DNA from: Paraburkholderia sp. Tr-20389
GTDB taxonomy: Bacteria; Pseudomonadota; Gammaproteobacteria; Burkholderiales; Burkholderiaceae
Length of the DNA: 48,459 nt
NCBI RefSeq assembly: GCF_017104565.1
Contig: NZ_JAAGPD010000070.1
Coordinates: 1 to 48,459, forward strand
Direction: 5' to 3'
Position 1 is the first letter of the stretch. Every line of letters starts with the position of its first letter. The translations under genes were made by a program, and so were the position numbers. Positions 33,337 to 41,967 of this stretch are shown one piece after another. The notes under the pieces are model-generated. The model did no database searches, was not told the origin of the DNA, and worked only from the letters and a program-made list of their open reading frames with translations.

Positions 33337-33750
33337 TCAGGCGACGTTCACTTCGATTCGCCGCGGCTGCGCCTGTTCGCGGCGCGGAATGACGAGCTTC
33401 AGCACGCCGTCCTTCAGGTTCGCTTCGATCTTCGACGTGTCGAAGTCGTCGCTGATTGTGAAGCGCCGCGCGAAGAAGGGCGCGCGCACTTCCGCATGCG
33501 AAAAACGCACGTTCGACGGCGCAGGCACAGCGGATTCGCCTTCGATCGTCAGGCTGCCGTCATGCACGCGAATGTCGAGCTTGTCCTTCGACACGCCGGG
33601 CAGATCGGCCCATAGCGTCACGGCCTTGCTGTCTTCGACGATATCCACCGGCGGCGTCAGCGTGACGCGTCGTTCCTGTTCGCGCGCGCCGTTGCGGCTC
33701 GCTGCATGTGCGCTCTCGTCGCGCTGGGTCACTTGAGTGTTGTCGCTCAT
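33337..33750 (-). CDS. Small heat-shock protein, Hsp20/alpha-crystallin family (second of pair)
   Basis: A 137-aa ATP-independent holdase chaperone. The alpha-crystallin domain runs from about 28 to 130 (TPPVDIVEDSKAVTLWADLP; GVLKLVIPRREQ). The N-terminal arm is short and charged. It is 15 nt downstream of the first Hsp20 gene and co-transcribed with it. Paired, diverged Hsp20 proteins usually form mixed or separate oligomers. Confidence 0.93.
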   Translation of the reverse strand: MSDNTQVTQRDESAHAASRNGAREQERRVTLTPPVDIVEDSKAVTLWADLPGVSKDKLDIRVHDGSLTIEGESAVPAPSNVRFSHAEVRAPFFARRFTISDDFDTSKIEANLKDGVLKLVIPRREQAQPRRIEVNVA

Positions 33751-33765
33751 GATTTCACCTCGGAA

Positions 33766-34203
33766 TTATTGAACCGTGATCGCGCGCGGCTTCGATGCTT
33801 CGCGCTTGCCGACCTTGATGACCAGCAGGCCGTCGACATAACGCGCCTGCACGTTGTCGGGATCGGCTTGCTGCGGCAACTCGACGACGCGGCGGAACGT
33901 GCCCTTGAAGCGTTCCTGCGCATAGGCACGCGCGCCTTCTTCCGCCGGCCGTGCCGAGCGTTCGCCGGCGATGGTGAGCAGGCCCTTGTCGATCGATAGT
34001 TCGAGCTTCGACGGATCGATGCCGGGCGCGAACGCGACGATCTCGATCGCGTCGTCCGTCGTGCCGATGTTGAGGCCCGGGAAAGTACCGGCACGGCTCG
34101 AACGAATGCTGGATGGGAAGCCGCCGCCGAACACGCCCGACACATGGCGCTGCAAACGGTCGAGTTCGCTGAACAGATCGGTGCCGAAATAGAAGTCACT
34201 CAT
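33766..34203 (-). CDS. Small heat-shock protein, Hsp20/alpha-crystallin family (first of pair)
   Basis: A 145-aa protein with the class-A type N-terminus (MSDFYFGTDLFSELDRLQRH), the alpha-crystallin domain (FPGLNIGTTDDAIEIVAFAP; ERFKGTFRRVVELP) and the C-terminal GLLVIKVGK strand. It prevents aggregation of unfolding proteins. The ribosome binding site is AGAGGAGA. A sigma-32-like promoter and a ~125-nt leader with a hairpin lie upstream, consistent with heat induction at both transcription and translation. Confidence 0.93.
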   Translation of the reverse strand: MSDFYFGTDLFSELDRLQRHVSGVFGGGFPSSIRSSRAGTFPGLNIGTTDDAIEIVAFAPGIDPSKLELSIDKGLLTIAGERSARPAEEGARAYAQERFKGTFRRVVELPQQADPDNVQARYVDGLLVIKVGKREASKPRAITVQ

Positions 34204-34223
34204 GGTCGCTCTCTCCTCTGAGC

Positions 34224-34258
34224 GGCAAAGCGTGCCGGCCTGAGTGTGCCGGTTTGCC
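34224..34258 (-). promoter_or_regulatory. Leader stem-loop of the hsp20 mRNA, possible RNA thermometer
   Basis: On the - strand GGCAAA (34258-34253) pairs with TTTGCC (34229-34224), and an inner CCGGC/GCCGG stem forms. It lies just before the AGAGGAGA ribosome binding site. Hsp20 leaders often carry ROSE-like thermometers; whether this one masks the site is not shown. Confidence 0.35.
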
Positions 34259-34333
34259 TGTCATGCCGCGACGATCGAAGTGGATGGATGCAGCGCCGAC
34301 ATATCGATGCAGCGGCTGCCCTGATGAGTCGAT

Positions 34334-34362
34334 AGATAGGAAGCCTCTGCAACCTTTTCAAG
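34334..34362 (-). promoter_or_regulatory. Sigma-32-like heat-shock promoter of the hsp20 pair
   Basis: On the - strand CTTGAAA (34362-34356), a 14-nt spacer, then TCCTATCT (34341-34334), against the consensus CTTGAAA / CCCCATNT (7/7, and 5 of the 7 specified bases). The start codon is about 130 nt downstream. Confidence 0.6.
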
Positions 34363-34685
34363 TGCGATTCCTGCAAAAAACGAGGGCTTGAAAAGCGTAT
34401 GCAGCGACCTTAAATGCATGCGTTTTGCGCGGTTGTCGCTGAGATCTTCGAGGTGTGTTCGACCGCGATGAATGGTCCCCTTCGTCGTCGGCCCGAGTTG
34501 GCAAGCGTTTCGACAGCGCTGTTCCAATAGTTGTGACGCCGTTGACCTCGCGTGTCCCGTCTCACGCCCTGGTGAAAACACCAATGGCCGCTGTCCGTCC
34601 CCACGAAAGCCATGCGGGGCAAGACTCTCACGCGTATTCAACGGTTCTGGCAGACGCCCGGACGCGGGAAACAATCATAACGACG

Positions 34686-34705
34686 CTTGTTAGAATCCTC
34701 TCAAG
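34686..34705 (+). promoter_or_regulatory. 20-bp motif upstream of deoC shared with deoR (candidate DeoR operator/-10)
   Basis: CTTGTTAGAATCCTCTCAAG, 68 bp before the deoC start. It matches the deoR upstream copy at 18 of 20 positions. TGTTAGAAT is the half-site of the E. coli DeoR operator, and TAGAAT can serve as a -10 box, as in the E. coli deo promoters where operator and -10 overlap. Confidence 0.65.
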
Positions 34706-34772
34706 CGATGTACGATGCATGCGAATAAACCATCAGCCGTTGCTGTGCATTGCACAAACCTGTGGACGTCTC

Positions 34773-35789
34773 ATGCCTGAAGCTCCTACGCAGTCTTCGT
34801 CGTCGTCGGTGGTCGCGCTACGGCGCGCAGCCCACATTCATCCCGTCCGCAATCCGGGGATGCCTTTCGATCTCGCGTGGCTCGACGGGCTGCGCGTCAA
34901 TCAGTCGGCTGTCGAACGCCGCACGTCGACGCTCGCCACGCGCCGCACCGTCAAGAAGGACGCGCAGGCCGCGTGGCTGCTGAAGGCCGTGACCTGTATC
35001 GATCTCACCACGCTCAACGGCGACGACACCGAGGGCCGTGTGCGCCGTCTGTGTGCGAAAGCGCGGCAGCCGGTGCGCGCCGACATCCTCGCCGCGCTCG
35101 ACGTGCCGTCGCACAGCATCACGACGGGCGCCGTATGCGTGTATCACCGCTATGTCGCGGCCGCCGTCGATGCGTTGCGCGGCAGCGGCATTCCCGTTGC
35201 GGCCGTGTCGACGGGTTTTCCCGCCGGTCTGATTCCACATCCGCTGAAGCTGAAGGAAATCGAGGCATCGGTGGCCGACGGCGCGCAGGAAATCGACATC
35301 GTCGTCACGCGCGAGTATGTGCTCACGGGCAACTGGCAGGCGCTCTACGATGAAGTGCGTGACTTCCGCGCCGCATGCGGCGAAGCGCATCTGAAAGCGA
35401 TTCTCGCGACGGGCGATATCCAGACGCTGTCGAACGTCGCGCGCGCATCGATGATCTGCATGATGGCAGGCGCCGATTTCATCAAGACGTCGACGGGCAA
35501 GGAGGGCGTCAACGCGACGCTCGACGTGTCGCTCGTGATGGCGCGCATGATTCGCGAATACCACGCACGCACGGGCATCCTGATCGGCTTCAAGCCGGCG
35601 GGCGGCGTGTCGAACGCGAAGACGGCGCTGTCGTACCAGATCCTGATGAAAGAGGAACTGGGTCGTCCGTGGCTCGAACCCGAACTGTTCCGCTTCGGCG
35701 CGTCCAGTCTTCTCGCCGATATCGAACGCCAGCTCGAGCATCATGCGACTGGCCGTTATTCCGCCTTCAACCGTCACCCTGTTGCCTGA
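34773..35789 (+). CDS. deoC: Deoxyribose-phosphate aldolase
   Basis: It cleaves 2-deoxyribose-5-phosphate to glyceraldehyde-3-phosphate and acetaldehyde through a Schiff base. The 338-aa protein has the Schiff-base lysine in FIKTSTGK (Lys238) and the activating lysine in GFKPAGGV (Lys274). It is longer than the E. coli enzyme (259 aa) by an N-terminal arm of about 80 residues, as in other proteobacterial DeoC of this branch. The start ATG 34773 has only a weak site (GGACG); in-frame extension to 34455 looks non-coding. It is the first gene of a long operon, and the ALDH gene follows 13 nt after its stop. Confidence 0.95.
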   Translation: MPEAPTQSSSSSVVALRRAAHIHPVRNPGMPFDLAWLDGLRVNQSAVERRTSTLATRRTVKKDAQAAWLLKAVTCIDLTTLNGDDTEGRVRRLCAKARQPVRADILAALDVPSHSITTGAVCVYHRYVAAAVDALRGSGIPVAAVSTGFPAGLIPHPLKLKEIEASVADGAQEIDIVVTREYVLTGNWQALYDEVRDFRAACGEAHLKAILATGDIQTLSNVARASMICMMAGADFIKTSTGKEGVNATLDVSLVMARMIREYHARTGILIGFKPAGGVSNAKTALSYQILMKEELGRPWLEPELFRFGASSLLADIERQLEHHATGRYSAFNRHPVA

Positions 35790-35802
35790 GCAGATCGATC
35801 CC

Positions 35803-38199
35803 ATGAGCGTAGCCGAGTATTTTTCATCGATGGAGTACGGTCCCTCACCGGAGGACGATCAGCCCGCGCGCGCGTGGCTCGCGCAGCATGACGCGACGTT
35901 CGGTCATTTCATCGACGGTGGATGGCGCGCGCCCGCAGCGGGCGCGCGCTTCGCATCACATGAACCGGCGACGGGCGAGTTGCTCGGGGACATCGCGCAG
36001 GGCGATGCAGCGGATGTCGACGCCGCCGTCGCTGCCGCGCGCGCTGCGCAGCCCGCATGGTTCGCGCTGGGCGGCGCAGGCCGTGCGCGGCATCTGTATG
36101 CGTTGTCGCGGATGGTGCAGCGGCACAGCCGCCTGTTCGCGGTGCTCGAAGCACTCGACAACGGCAAGCCGATCCGCGAAACGCGCGACATCGATATCCC
36201 CCTTGTAGCAAGGCATTTTCTGCATCACGCAGGCTGGGCCCAGTTGCAGGACAGCGAGTTCAAGGATTTCGCGCCGCTCGGCGTGATCGGCCAGATCGTG
36301 CCGTGGAATTTCCCGCTGCTGATGCTCGCCTGGAAGATCGCGCCCGCGATCGCGACGGGCAACTGCGTCGTGCTGAAGCCGGCCGAATATACGCCGCTCA
36401 CGGCGCTGCTGTTCGCCGAACTCGCGCAGCGCGCGGGCTTGCCGAAGGGCGTGCTGAACGTGGTGACGGGCGATGGACGCACGGGCGCCGCGCTGGTCGA
36501 ACATGCGGGCGTCGACAAGATCGCGTTCACAGGATCGACGGAAGTGGGCCGCCTGATTCGCGCGGCGACGGCGGGCACGGGCAAGTCGCTCACGCTCGAA
36601 CTGGGCGGCAAGTCGCCGTTCATCGTGTTCGACGACGCGGATCTCGACGGTGCAGTGGAAGGCGTCGTCGACGCGATCTGGTTCAACCAGGGACAGGTGT
36701 GCTGCGCAGGCTCGCGTCTGCTCGTGCAGGAAGGTGTCGCGGAGCGCTTCATCGACAAGCTCAAGCGTCGCATGGCGACCTTGCGTGTCGGTCCGTCGCT
36801 GGACAAGAGCATCGATCTCGGCGCGATCGTCGACAAGGTGCAACTGGAGCGGATCGCGTCGCTCGTCGAAGCGGGGCGTCGCGAAGGTTGCGAAATCTAT
36901 CAATCGGCGGAAGCGGCCGTGCCTGCCGACGGCTGCTTCTATCCGCCGACGCTCGTCACGGGTGTTGCGCCCGCATCGACGCTCGCGCAGGAAGAAATCT
37001 TCGGCCCCGTGCTCGTGACGATGACGTTCCGCACGCCCGACGAAGCCGTCGCGCTCGCGAACAACACGCGCTATGGCCTCGCCGCGAGCATCTGGAGCGA
37101 GACGATCGGTCGCGCGCTCGACATTGCGCCGCGCCTTGCGTGCGGCGTCGTGTGGATCAACGCAACGAATCTGTTCGACGCGGCCGTCGGCTTCGGCGGT
37201 TATCGCGAGTCGGGTTATGGGCGCGAAGGCGGCCGCGAAGGCATCTACGAATACGTGAAGCCGAAAGCGTGGCTTGCGCGCGAAGCGCGTCGCCCGGTGC
37301 ATCGTGTGATCTCGTCGTCGCCGTCGCATGATGCGCAACAGGGTGCCGAGGTGTTCGCTATCGACCGCACCGCGAAGCTCTTCATCGGCGGCAAGCAGGC
37401 GCGGCCCGACAGCGGCTATACGCTGCCCGTGTATGGCGCCGATGGCGAGATCGTCGGCGAAGTCGGCGATGGCAATCGCAAGGACATCCGCAATGCCGTC
37501 GCAGCCGCGCGCGGCGCGCAGAAGTGGTCGCAGGCCACCGCGCACAACCGCGCCCAGGTGATCTACTACCTCGCGGAAAATCTTGCCGTGCGCGCGCATG
37601 AATTCGCGCAGCAACTGGTCAAACGTACGGGCGTGAGCGAGGCCGAAGCGCGCCGTGAGGTGGATGCGTCAGTGACGCGGCTCTTCACGTATGCTGCATG
37701 GGCCGACAAGTTCGACGGCGCGGTGCATGCGCCGCCGTTGCGCGGCGTGGCGCTCGCGATGAACGAGCCGCTCGGCGTGATCGGCGTCGCGTGCCCGGAT
37801 GAAGCGCCGCTGCTGTCGTTCGTTTCGCTGATCGCCCCTGCGCTCGCAATGGGTAATCGCGTGGTCGTCTTGCCGAGTTCGACGAGTCCGCTTACAGTGA
37901 CCGACTTCTATCAGGTCGTCGAGACGTCGGATGTGCCTGCGGGCGTGCTCAACATCGTGACGGGAGAGCGCGGCCCGCTGCTGTCGGCGCTCGCGGAACA
38001 CGACGACGTCGATGCGCTGTGGTGCTTCGGCGCCGCGAAAGATTCGGCTCTGGCCGAACGCGAGTCGGTGGGCAACCTGAAGCGCACGTTCGTCGATCAT
38101 GGCCACGCGTTCGACTGGTTCGACGCATCGAGCGAAGGCCCGGCGTTTCTGCGCCATGCAACACAAGTCAAGAACATCTGGATACCGTATGGCGACTGA
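35803..38199 (+). CDS. Two-domain aldehyde dehydrogenase (ALDH16-like), second domain lacking the catalytic Cys
   Basis: A 798-aa protein. Residues about 30-490 are a full NAD(P)-dependent ALDH with Glu266 (LELGGKSPF) and catalytic Cys300 (GQVCCAGSR). Residues about 520-798 are a second, shortened ALDH-like domain (LFIGGKQARPDSGY; EPLGVIGVACPDEAP) that ends soon after the Rossmann part and has no catalytic Cys motif. This layout is that of ALDH16. Next to deoC it most likely oxidises the acetaldehyde released by the aldolase to acetate; oxidation of deoxyribose itself is an alternative. Start chosen at ATG 35803; the 13-nt gap to deoC implies coupling. Confidence 0.88.
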   Translation: MSVAEYFSSMEYGPSPEDDQPARAWLAQHDATFGHFIDGGWRAPAAGARFASHEPATGELLGDIAQGDAADVDAAVAAARAAQPAWFALGGAGRARHLYALSRMVQRHSRLFAVLEALDNGKPIRETRDIDIPLVARHFLHHAGWAQLQDSEFKDFAPLGVIGQIVPWNFPLLMLAWKIAPAIATGNCVVLKPAEYTPLTALLFAELAQRAGLPKGVLNVVTGDGRTGAALVEHAGVDKIAFTGSTEVGRLIRAATAGTGKSLTLELGGKSPFIVFDDADLDGAVEGVVDAIWFNQGQVCCAGSRLLVQEGVAERFIDKLKRRMATLRVGPSLDKSIDLGAIVDKVQLERIASLVEAGRREGCEIYQSAEAAVPADGCFYPPTLVTGVAPASTLAQEEIFGPVLVTMTFRTPDEAVALANNTRYGLAASIWSETIGRALDIAPRLACGVVWINATNLFDAAVGFGGYRESGYGREGGREGIYEYVKPKAWLAREARRPVHRVISSSPSHDAQQGAEVFAIDRTAKLFIGGKQARPDSGYTLPVYGADGEIVGEVGDGNRKDIRNAVAAARGAQKWSQATAHNRAQVIYYLAENLAVRAHEFAQQLVKRTGVSEAEARREVDASVTRLFTYAAWADKFDGAVHAPPLRGVALAMNEPLGVIGVACPDEAPLLSFVSLIAPALAMGNRVVVLPSSTSPLTVTDFYQVVETSDVPAGVLNIVTGERGPLLSALAEHDDVDALWCFGAAKDSALAERESVGNLKRTFVDHGHAFDWFDASSEGPAFLRHATQVKNIWIPYGD

Positions 38200-38279
38200 T
38201 CGTGTTCTGATCGCCTGACAGGATCCTGCCGGATCCGAACGAACCATAAGCGCGCCAACCGAATAACGGAGGAGACAAC

Positions 38280-38750
38280 GTGCTGAAGAATCTGGACCCG
38301 CTGTTGAACGCCGATGTGCTGCACGCGCTGCGTGCGATGGGCCACGGCGACGAACTGGTGATTTGCGACGCTAACTTTCCGGGCGACTCGGTCGCGCGGG
38401 AGTCCGTCACGGGCAAGCTGCTGCGGCTCGACGGCGTCGATGCGCCGCGCGCGATTCGCGCGGTGCTGTCGGTGTTGCCGCTCGATACCTTCGTCGACGA
38501 TCCTGCGTTGCGCATGGAAGTGGTCGGCGAACCGAATACCATTCCCGCCGTGCAGCGCGAAGCGCAAGCCGAAGTGAACAGGGCCGAAGGGCGCGAGGTG
38601 CCGTTCGTCGGCATTGAGCGCTTTGCGTTCTATGCGCGCGCGAAGAAAGCGTACTGCGTGATCGCGACGGGCGAGCAGCGCGGCTATGGCTGCTTCGTCT
38701 TCAAGAAGGGCGTGCTGCTCGCGCCGGACGCACCTGCTGCGAAGGGATGA
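38280..38750 (+). CDS. fucU: RbsD/FucU-family sugar mutarotase (FucU-like)
   Basis: A 156-aa protein that interconverts sugar anomers before phosphorylation. It aligns well with E. coli FucU: MLKNLDPLLN at the start, AMGHGDELVICDANFP with the catalytic His/Asp region, IERFAFYARAKKA and GYGCFVFKKGVL at the end. The start is GTG at 38280, directly after a strong GGAGGAG. Its stop overlaps the kinase start by 4 nt (ATGA). In this operon the natural sugar is more likely deoxyribose or ribose than fucose. Confidence 0.85.
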   Translation: MLKNLDPLLNADVLHALRAMGHGDELVICDANFPGDSVARESVTGKLLRLDGVDAPRAIRAVLSVLPLDTFVDDPALRMEVVGEPNTIPAVQREAQAEVNRAEGREVPFVGIERFAFYARAKKAYCVIATGEQRGYGCFVFKKGVLLAPDAPAAKG

Positions 38751-39715
38751 ACACGATGGTCATGCAACAGAAAGAAGGCCGCGTCGTCATTCTCGGCATC
38801 TATGTAACCGACCTCACGTTCCGCGCGGACCGTATGCCGCTGATCGGCGAAACGGTCGCGGGCAATGCGTTCAAGATGGGACCGGGCGGCAAGGGCTCGA
38901 ATCAGGCCGTCGCGGCCGCGCGCGCGGGTGCCGATGTGGTGTTCGTCACGCGGATCGGCAATGACGCATTCGGCGCAATCGCGCGTTCGACGTGGGACGC
39001 CGAAGGCATCACGGCGCGCGCGTCGGTGATCGACGGCGCATCCACAGGCGCGGCCCACATTTTCGTCGACGACACCACCGGCAAGAACGCGATCATCGTC
39101 GCATCGGGTGCGGCAGGCTTGATGAACGCGGGCGACGTCGACGCGATCGAGGCCGATATCGCGTCGGCACGCGTGTTCGTCACGCAACTCGAGCAACCGG
39201 TTTCCGCTGCGCGACGCGGTCTCGAAATCGCGCGCAAGCATGGCGTGACGACGGTGTTCAATCCCGCGCCCGCACTACCGCTCGACGACAACATCTTTCC
39301 GCTGTGCGACTACATCACGCCGAACGAAACGGAGACGGCTGCCCTTACCGGCATCGAAGTCCGCAATGTGGACGATGCGCGCCGCGCCGCTGATGTGCTG
39401 CTGAAAAAGGGCGTACGCAACGTGATCGTCACGCTGGGTGAAGCGGGTGCGTTGCTGCATTCGGCTGGGCAATCGGTGTTCGTGCCTGCGTTCCAGTGCG
39501 GACGCGTCGTTGAAACGGCGGGCGCGGGCGACGGCTTCACGGGCGGTTTCGCCGCGGCGCTCGCGCGCGGCGCGGATCCCGTCGAGGCGATGCGCTTCGG
39601 TTGCGCGCTGGCGGGCATTTCGGTGACGCGGCCCGGCACGGCGCCTTCGATGCCGATGCTCGCCGAGGTCAACGAAGTGCTGGCGCAGGCAGGTCATCCG
39701 CTTTCAACGCATTGA
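38747..39715 (+). CDS. Ribokinase-family (PfkB) sugar kinase, probable deoxyribokinase
   Basis: A 322-aa kinase with the PfkB signatures: GPGGKGSNQAVAAARAGADV near residue 45 and the anion hole/catalytic base TAGAGDGFTGG with Asp262. It would phosphorylate the imported pentose at O5. Beside deoC and under a DeoR-type repressor, 2-deoxyribose is the best substrate guess, making it a DeoK equivalent; ribose (RbsK) is the alternative. It is translationally coupled to the mutarotase gene by ATGA overlap. Confidence 0.88.
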   Translation: MNTMVMQQKEGRVVILGIYVTDLTFRADRMPLIGETVAGNAFKMGPGGKGSNQAVAAARAGADVVFVTRIGNDAFGAIARSTWDAEGITARASVIDGASTGAAHIFVDDTTGKNAIIVASGAAGLMNAGDVDAIEADIASARVFVTQLEQPVSAARRGLEIARKHGVTTVFNPAPALPLDDNIFPLCDYITPNETETAALTGIEVRNVDDARRAADVLLKKGVRNVIVTLGEAGALLHSAGQSVFVPAFQCGRVVETAGAGDGFTGGFAAALARGADPVEAMRFGCALAGISVTRPGTAPSMPMLAEVNEVLAQAGHPLSTH

Positions 39716-39721
39716 GCGTGT

Positions 39722-39740
39722 GCGCCGCCCGATGCGGCGC
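39722..39740 (+). other. Intra-operon hairpin after the kinase gene
   Basis: GCGCCG (39722-39727) pairs with CGGCGC (39735-39740), 7-nt loop, no U-run. Probably an mRNA-stability stem rather than a terminator. Confidence 0.35.
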
Positions 39741-39765
39741 GCAGTATGAAGGAGTTCGTCTCGAC

Positions 39766-40785
39766 ATGAAGTCCTCGCTTTCCGCCGGCCTCTTTCGCGA
39801 TCGGCAACTGAACTTTCTGCTGGCCGTCAACGTGCTCGTCGTGCTGGTCGCGACGTGGATCTCGCACGGCCAGTTCGTTTCGCTCGACAACCTCCAGTCG
39901 ATGGGCGGACAGTTGCCCGAACTCGGGCTGCTCGCGCTCGGCATCATGCTGTCGATGGTGTCGGGCAACGGCGGCATCGATCTCTCCGGCGTCGGGCTCG
40001 CGAACCTGTCGGGCATGGTCGCGGCGCTGATCGTGCCGAAGTTCATCAGCGGCGACGATTCGCCGATGCTTTATACGTGGGTGTTCTGCGCGATCGTCGT
40101 CTGCATGGGTGCGATCGGTGGCTTCATCAACGGCGTCGTGATCGCGCGTCTGCGCCTGACGCCGATCCTTTGCACGCTCGGCACGCAGTTGCTGTTCACC
40201 GGCTGCGCGGTCGTGCTGAGCAACGGCGCGTCGGTGCACGTCGACTATGTCGAGCCGCTCTCGGATATCGGCAACGGCACATGGTTCCAGGTGCCCGTCT
40301 CATTCGTGATCTTCATCGCGGCGGTCGTCGTGCTCGGCTGGCTGCTGCGGCGCAGCCCGTTCGGCTTGCGGCTCTATCTGATGGGCACGAATCCGAAAGC
40401 GGCGTTCTACACAGGCATTCCGCGCGCGCGGATGCTGATTCTCACGTACACGATGTGCGGCATCCTCGCGTCGCTAGCGGGGCTGATCAGCGTCACGCAT
40501 ACGTCGAGCGCGAAGTGGGACTACGGCAATTCGTATCTGCTGATCGCGATCCTGATCGCCGTGATGGGCGGCGTGAATCCGGCGGGCGGATATGGCCGCA
40601 TCGTCTGCGTGTTTTTCGCGGCGACGGTGCTGCAGTTCCTGTCGAGCTTCTTCAATCTGCTCGGCGTATCGCAGTTCTTCGGCGATTGCGCATGGGGTTT
40701 CCTGCTGCTGCTGTCGCTCGCGTTTGCGGGCGGCGAGCGCGTGCGCGCGATCTTCGGTTTCGCGCAGCCGAACCAGAGACGCTAG
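39766..40785 (+). CDS. Sugar ABC transporter permease (RbsC family), first of two
   Basis: A 339-aa inner-membrane protein with 8-10 hydrophobic helices and the family's SGNGGIDLSGVGLANLSGM and GFINGVVIARLRLTPILCTL segments. It starts at ATG 39766 after GGAG. Together with the permease at 43502 it would form a heterodimeric channel; RbsC-type systems more often use one permease gene, while heterodimers occur in AI-2, rhamnose and nucleoside systems. Confidence 0.92.
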   Translation: MKSSLSAGLFRDRQLNFLLAVNVLVVLVATWISHGQFVSLDNLQSMGGQLPELGLLALGIMLSMVSGNGGIDLSGVGLANLSGMVAALIVPKFISGDDSPMLYTWVFCAIVVCMGAIGGFINGVVIARLRLTPILCTLGTQLLFTGCAVVLSNGASVHVDYVEPLSDIGNGTWFQVPVSFVIFIAAVVVLGWLLRRSPFGLRLYLMGTNPKAAFYTGIPRARMLILTYTMCGILASLAGLISVTHTSSAKWDYGNSYLLIAILIAVMGGVNPAGGYGRIVCVFFAATVLQFLSSFFNLLGVSQFFGDCAWGFLLLLSLAFAGGERVRAIFGFAQPNQRR

Positions 40786-40885
40786 CGCGGCAGCAACGGT
40801 TTTAGCGGATATCGGGGCCCTGGATTTCCGCCGACGTGCCATGAAGGGGCGACACCAAACGACCAAAGGCAAAGGAGACGAACAC

Positions 40886-41890
40886 ATGAAACTGACCCGA
40901 CTGAGCGCTGCCCTCGCAACGGGCGCACTCGCGCTTGGCGTGATCGCCGCTGCGCAGGCCGCCACCAACGAAACGATCGTCACGGTCGTCAAGGTGACGG
41001 GCATCAACTGGTTCAACCGGATGGACGAAGGCGTCAAGGAGTTCGCGAAGGACAATCCGGGCGTGCAGGCGTATCAGACGGGCCCTGGCCGTGCCGACGC
41101 CGCGCAGCAGCTGAAGATCATCGAAGACCTGATCGCGAAGAAAGTGACCGCCATCGCCGTCGTTCCGTACGATCCGCCGACGCTCGAACCCGCGCTGAAG
41201 AAAGCGATGGATCGCGGCATCAAGGTCGTCACGCATGAAGCGGACAACGCGAAGAACACGATGGTCGACATCGAGGCGTTCGACAACTCCGCGTACGGCG
41301 CGGGCCTGAACGAGCGCCTTGCATCGTGCATGCATCAGGACGGCAAGTGGGCCGTGCTGGTCGGCTCGCTCGGCAGCCGCTCGCAGGTGCAATGGGCCGA
41401 TGGCGGCATCAACAACGCGAAGGCGAAGTATCCGAAGCTGAATCTCGTCGAGCCGAAGCTCGAAACCAACAACGACGGCGAGAAGGCGTATGAAGTCGCG
41501 AAGGAAGTGCTGCGCAAGCATCCCGACCTGAAGGGCTTCCAGGGCTCGTCTTCGCTGGACGTGATCGGCATTGGCCGCGCCGTCGAGGAAGCGGGCTTGC
41601 AGGGCAAGATCTGCGTGTACGGCACGGGCCTGCCGACGGAAGCCGGCAAGTTCCTCGAAAGCGGCGCCGTGAACGGCATCGCGTTCTGGGATCCGAAGCT
41701 GGCCGGTCTCGCGATGAACAAGGTGGCGCAGATGCTGGTCGACGGCAAGACCGTCCAGAACGGCGCGGACCTCGGCATTCCGGGCTATACGAAGGTGACG
41801 GTCGAGAAAGGTCCGGGCAAGGGCATCATCGTGCGCGGCCAGGGCTGGGTGAACGTCGACAAGTCGAACTACAAGCAATACAACTTCTGA
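40886..41890 (+). CDS. Periplasmic sugar-binding protein of the ABC importer (LsrB/RbsB class)
   Basis: A 334-aa protein with a signal peptide (residues 1-25, AAQA) and the type I periplasmic binding fold: VVKVTGINWFNRMDEGVKEF, RADAAQQLKIIEDLIAKKVT, AIAVVPYDPPTLEPALKKAM. Automatic annotation of such proteins is often 'autoinducer-2 binding protein', but the deo context favours deoxyribose or a deoxynucleoside. The ribosome binding site is AAAGGAG. A stem-loop follows the gene. Confidence 0.9.
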   Translation: MKLTRLSAALATGALALGVIAAAQAATNETIVTVVKVTGINWFNRMDEGVKEFAKDNPGVQAYQTGPGRADAAQQLKIIEDLIAKKVTAIAVVPYDPPTLEPALKKAMDRGIKVVTHEADNAKNTMVDIEAFDNSAYGAGLNERLASCMHQDGKWAVLVGSLGSRSQVQWADGGINNAKAKYPKLNLVEPKLETNNDGEKAYEVAKEVLRKHPDLKGFQGSSSLDVIGIGRAVEEAGLQGKICVYGTGLPTEAGKFLESGAVNGIAFWDPKLAGLAMNKVAQMLVDGKTVQNGADLGIPGYTKVTVEKGPGKGIIVRGQGWVNVDKSNYKQYNF

Positions 41891-41903
41891 TCGTTGCATG
41901 ACG

Positions 41904-41936
41904 GCGTGCGGCCTTTGCATAGGAAGGCCCGCACGC
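41904..41936 (+). other. Stem-loop downstream of the binding-protein gene
   Basis: GCGTGCGG-CCTT (from 41904) pairs with AAGG-CCCGCACGC (to 41936) with one bulge. Such stems after binding-protein genes stabilise the upstream mRNA and lower downstream expression, matching the higher need for binding protein. Confidence 0.55.
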
Positions 41937-41967
41937 TTCGATTTCATCTGGAGCACGGCTTTTCAGC

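Larger units (their letters stand above)
34204..34772. other. 569-bp divergent region between hsp20 and deoC
   Basis: It holds the hsp20 leader hairpin and sigma-32-like promoter (- strand) and the 20-bp deoC motif (+ strand). No ORF here looks real: frames on both strands have ordinary composition and lack ribosome binding sites and family features. The stretch 34400-34680 shows nothing recognisable. Confidence 0.6.

Noticed and set aside
34261-34674. 137-codon open frame on the - strand upstream of deoC
   Set aside because: It has no ribosome binding site or family features and overlaps the hsp20 sigma-32-like promoter.
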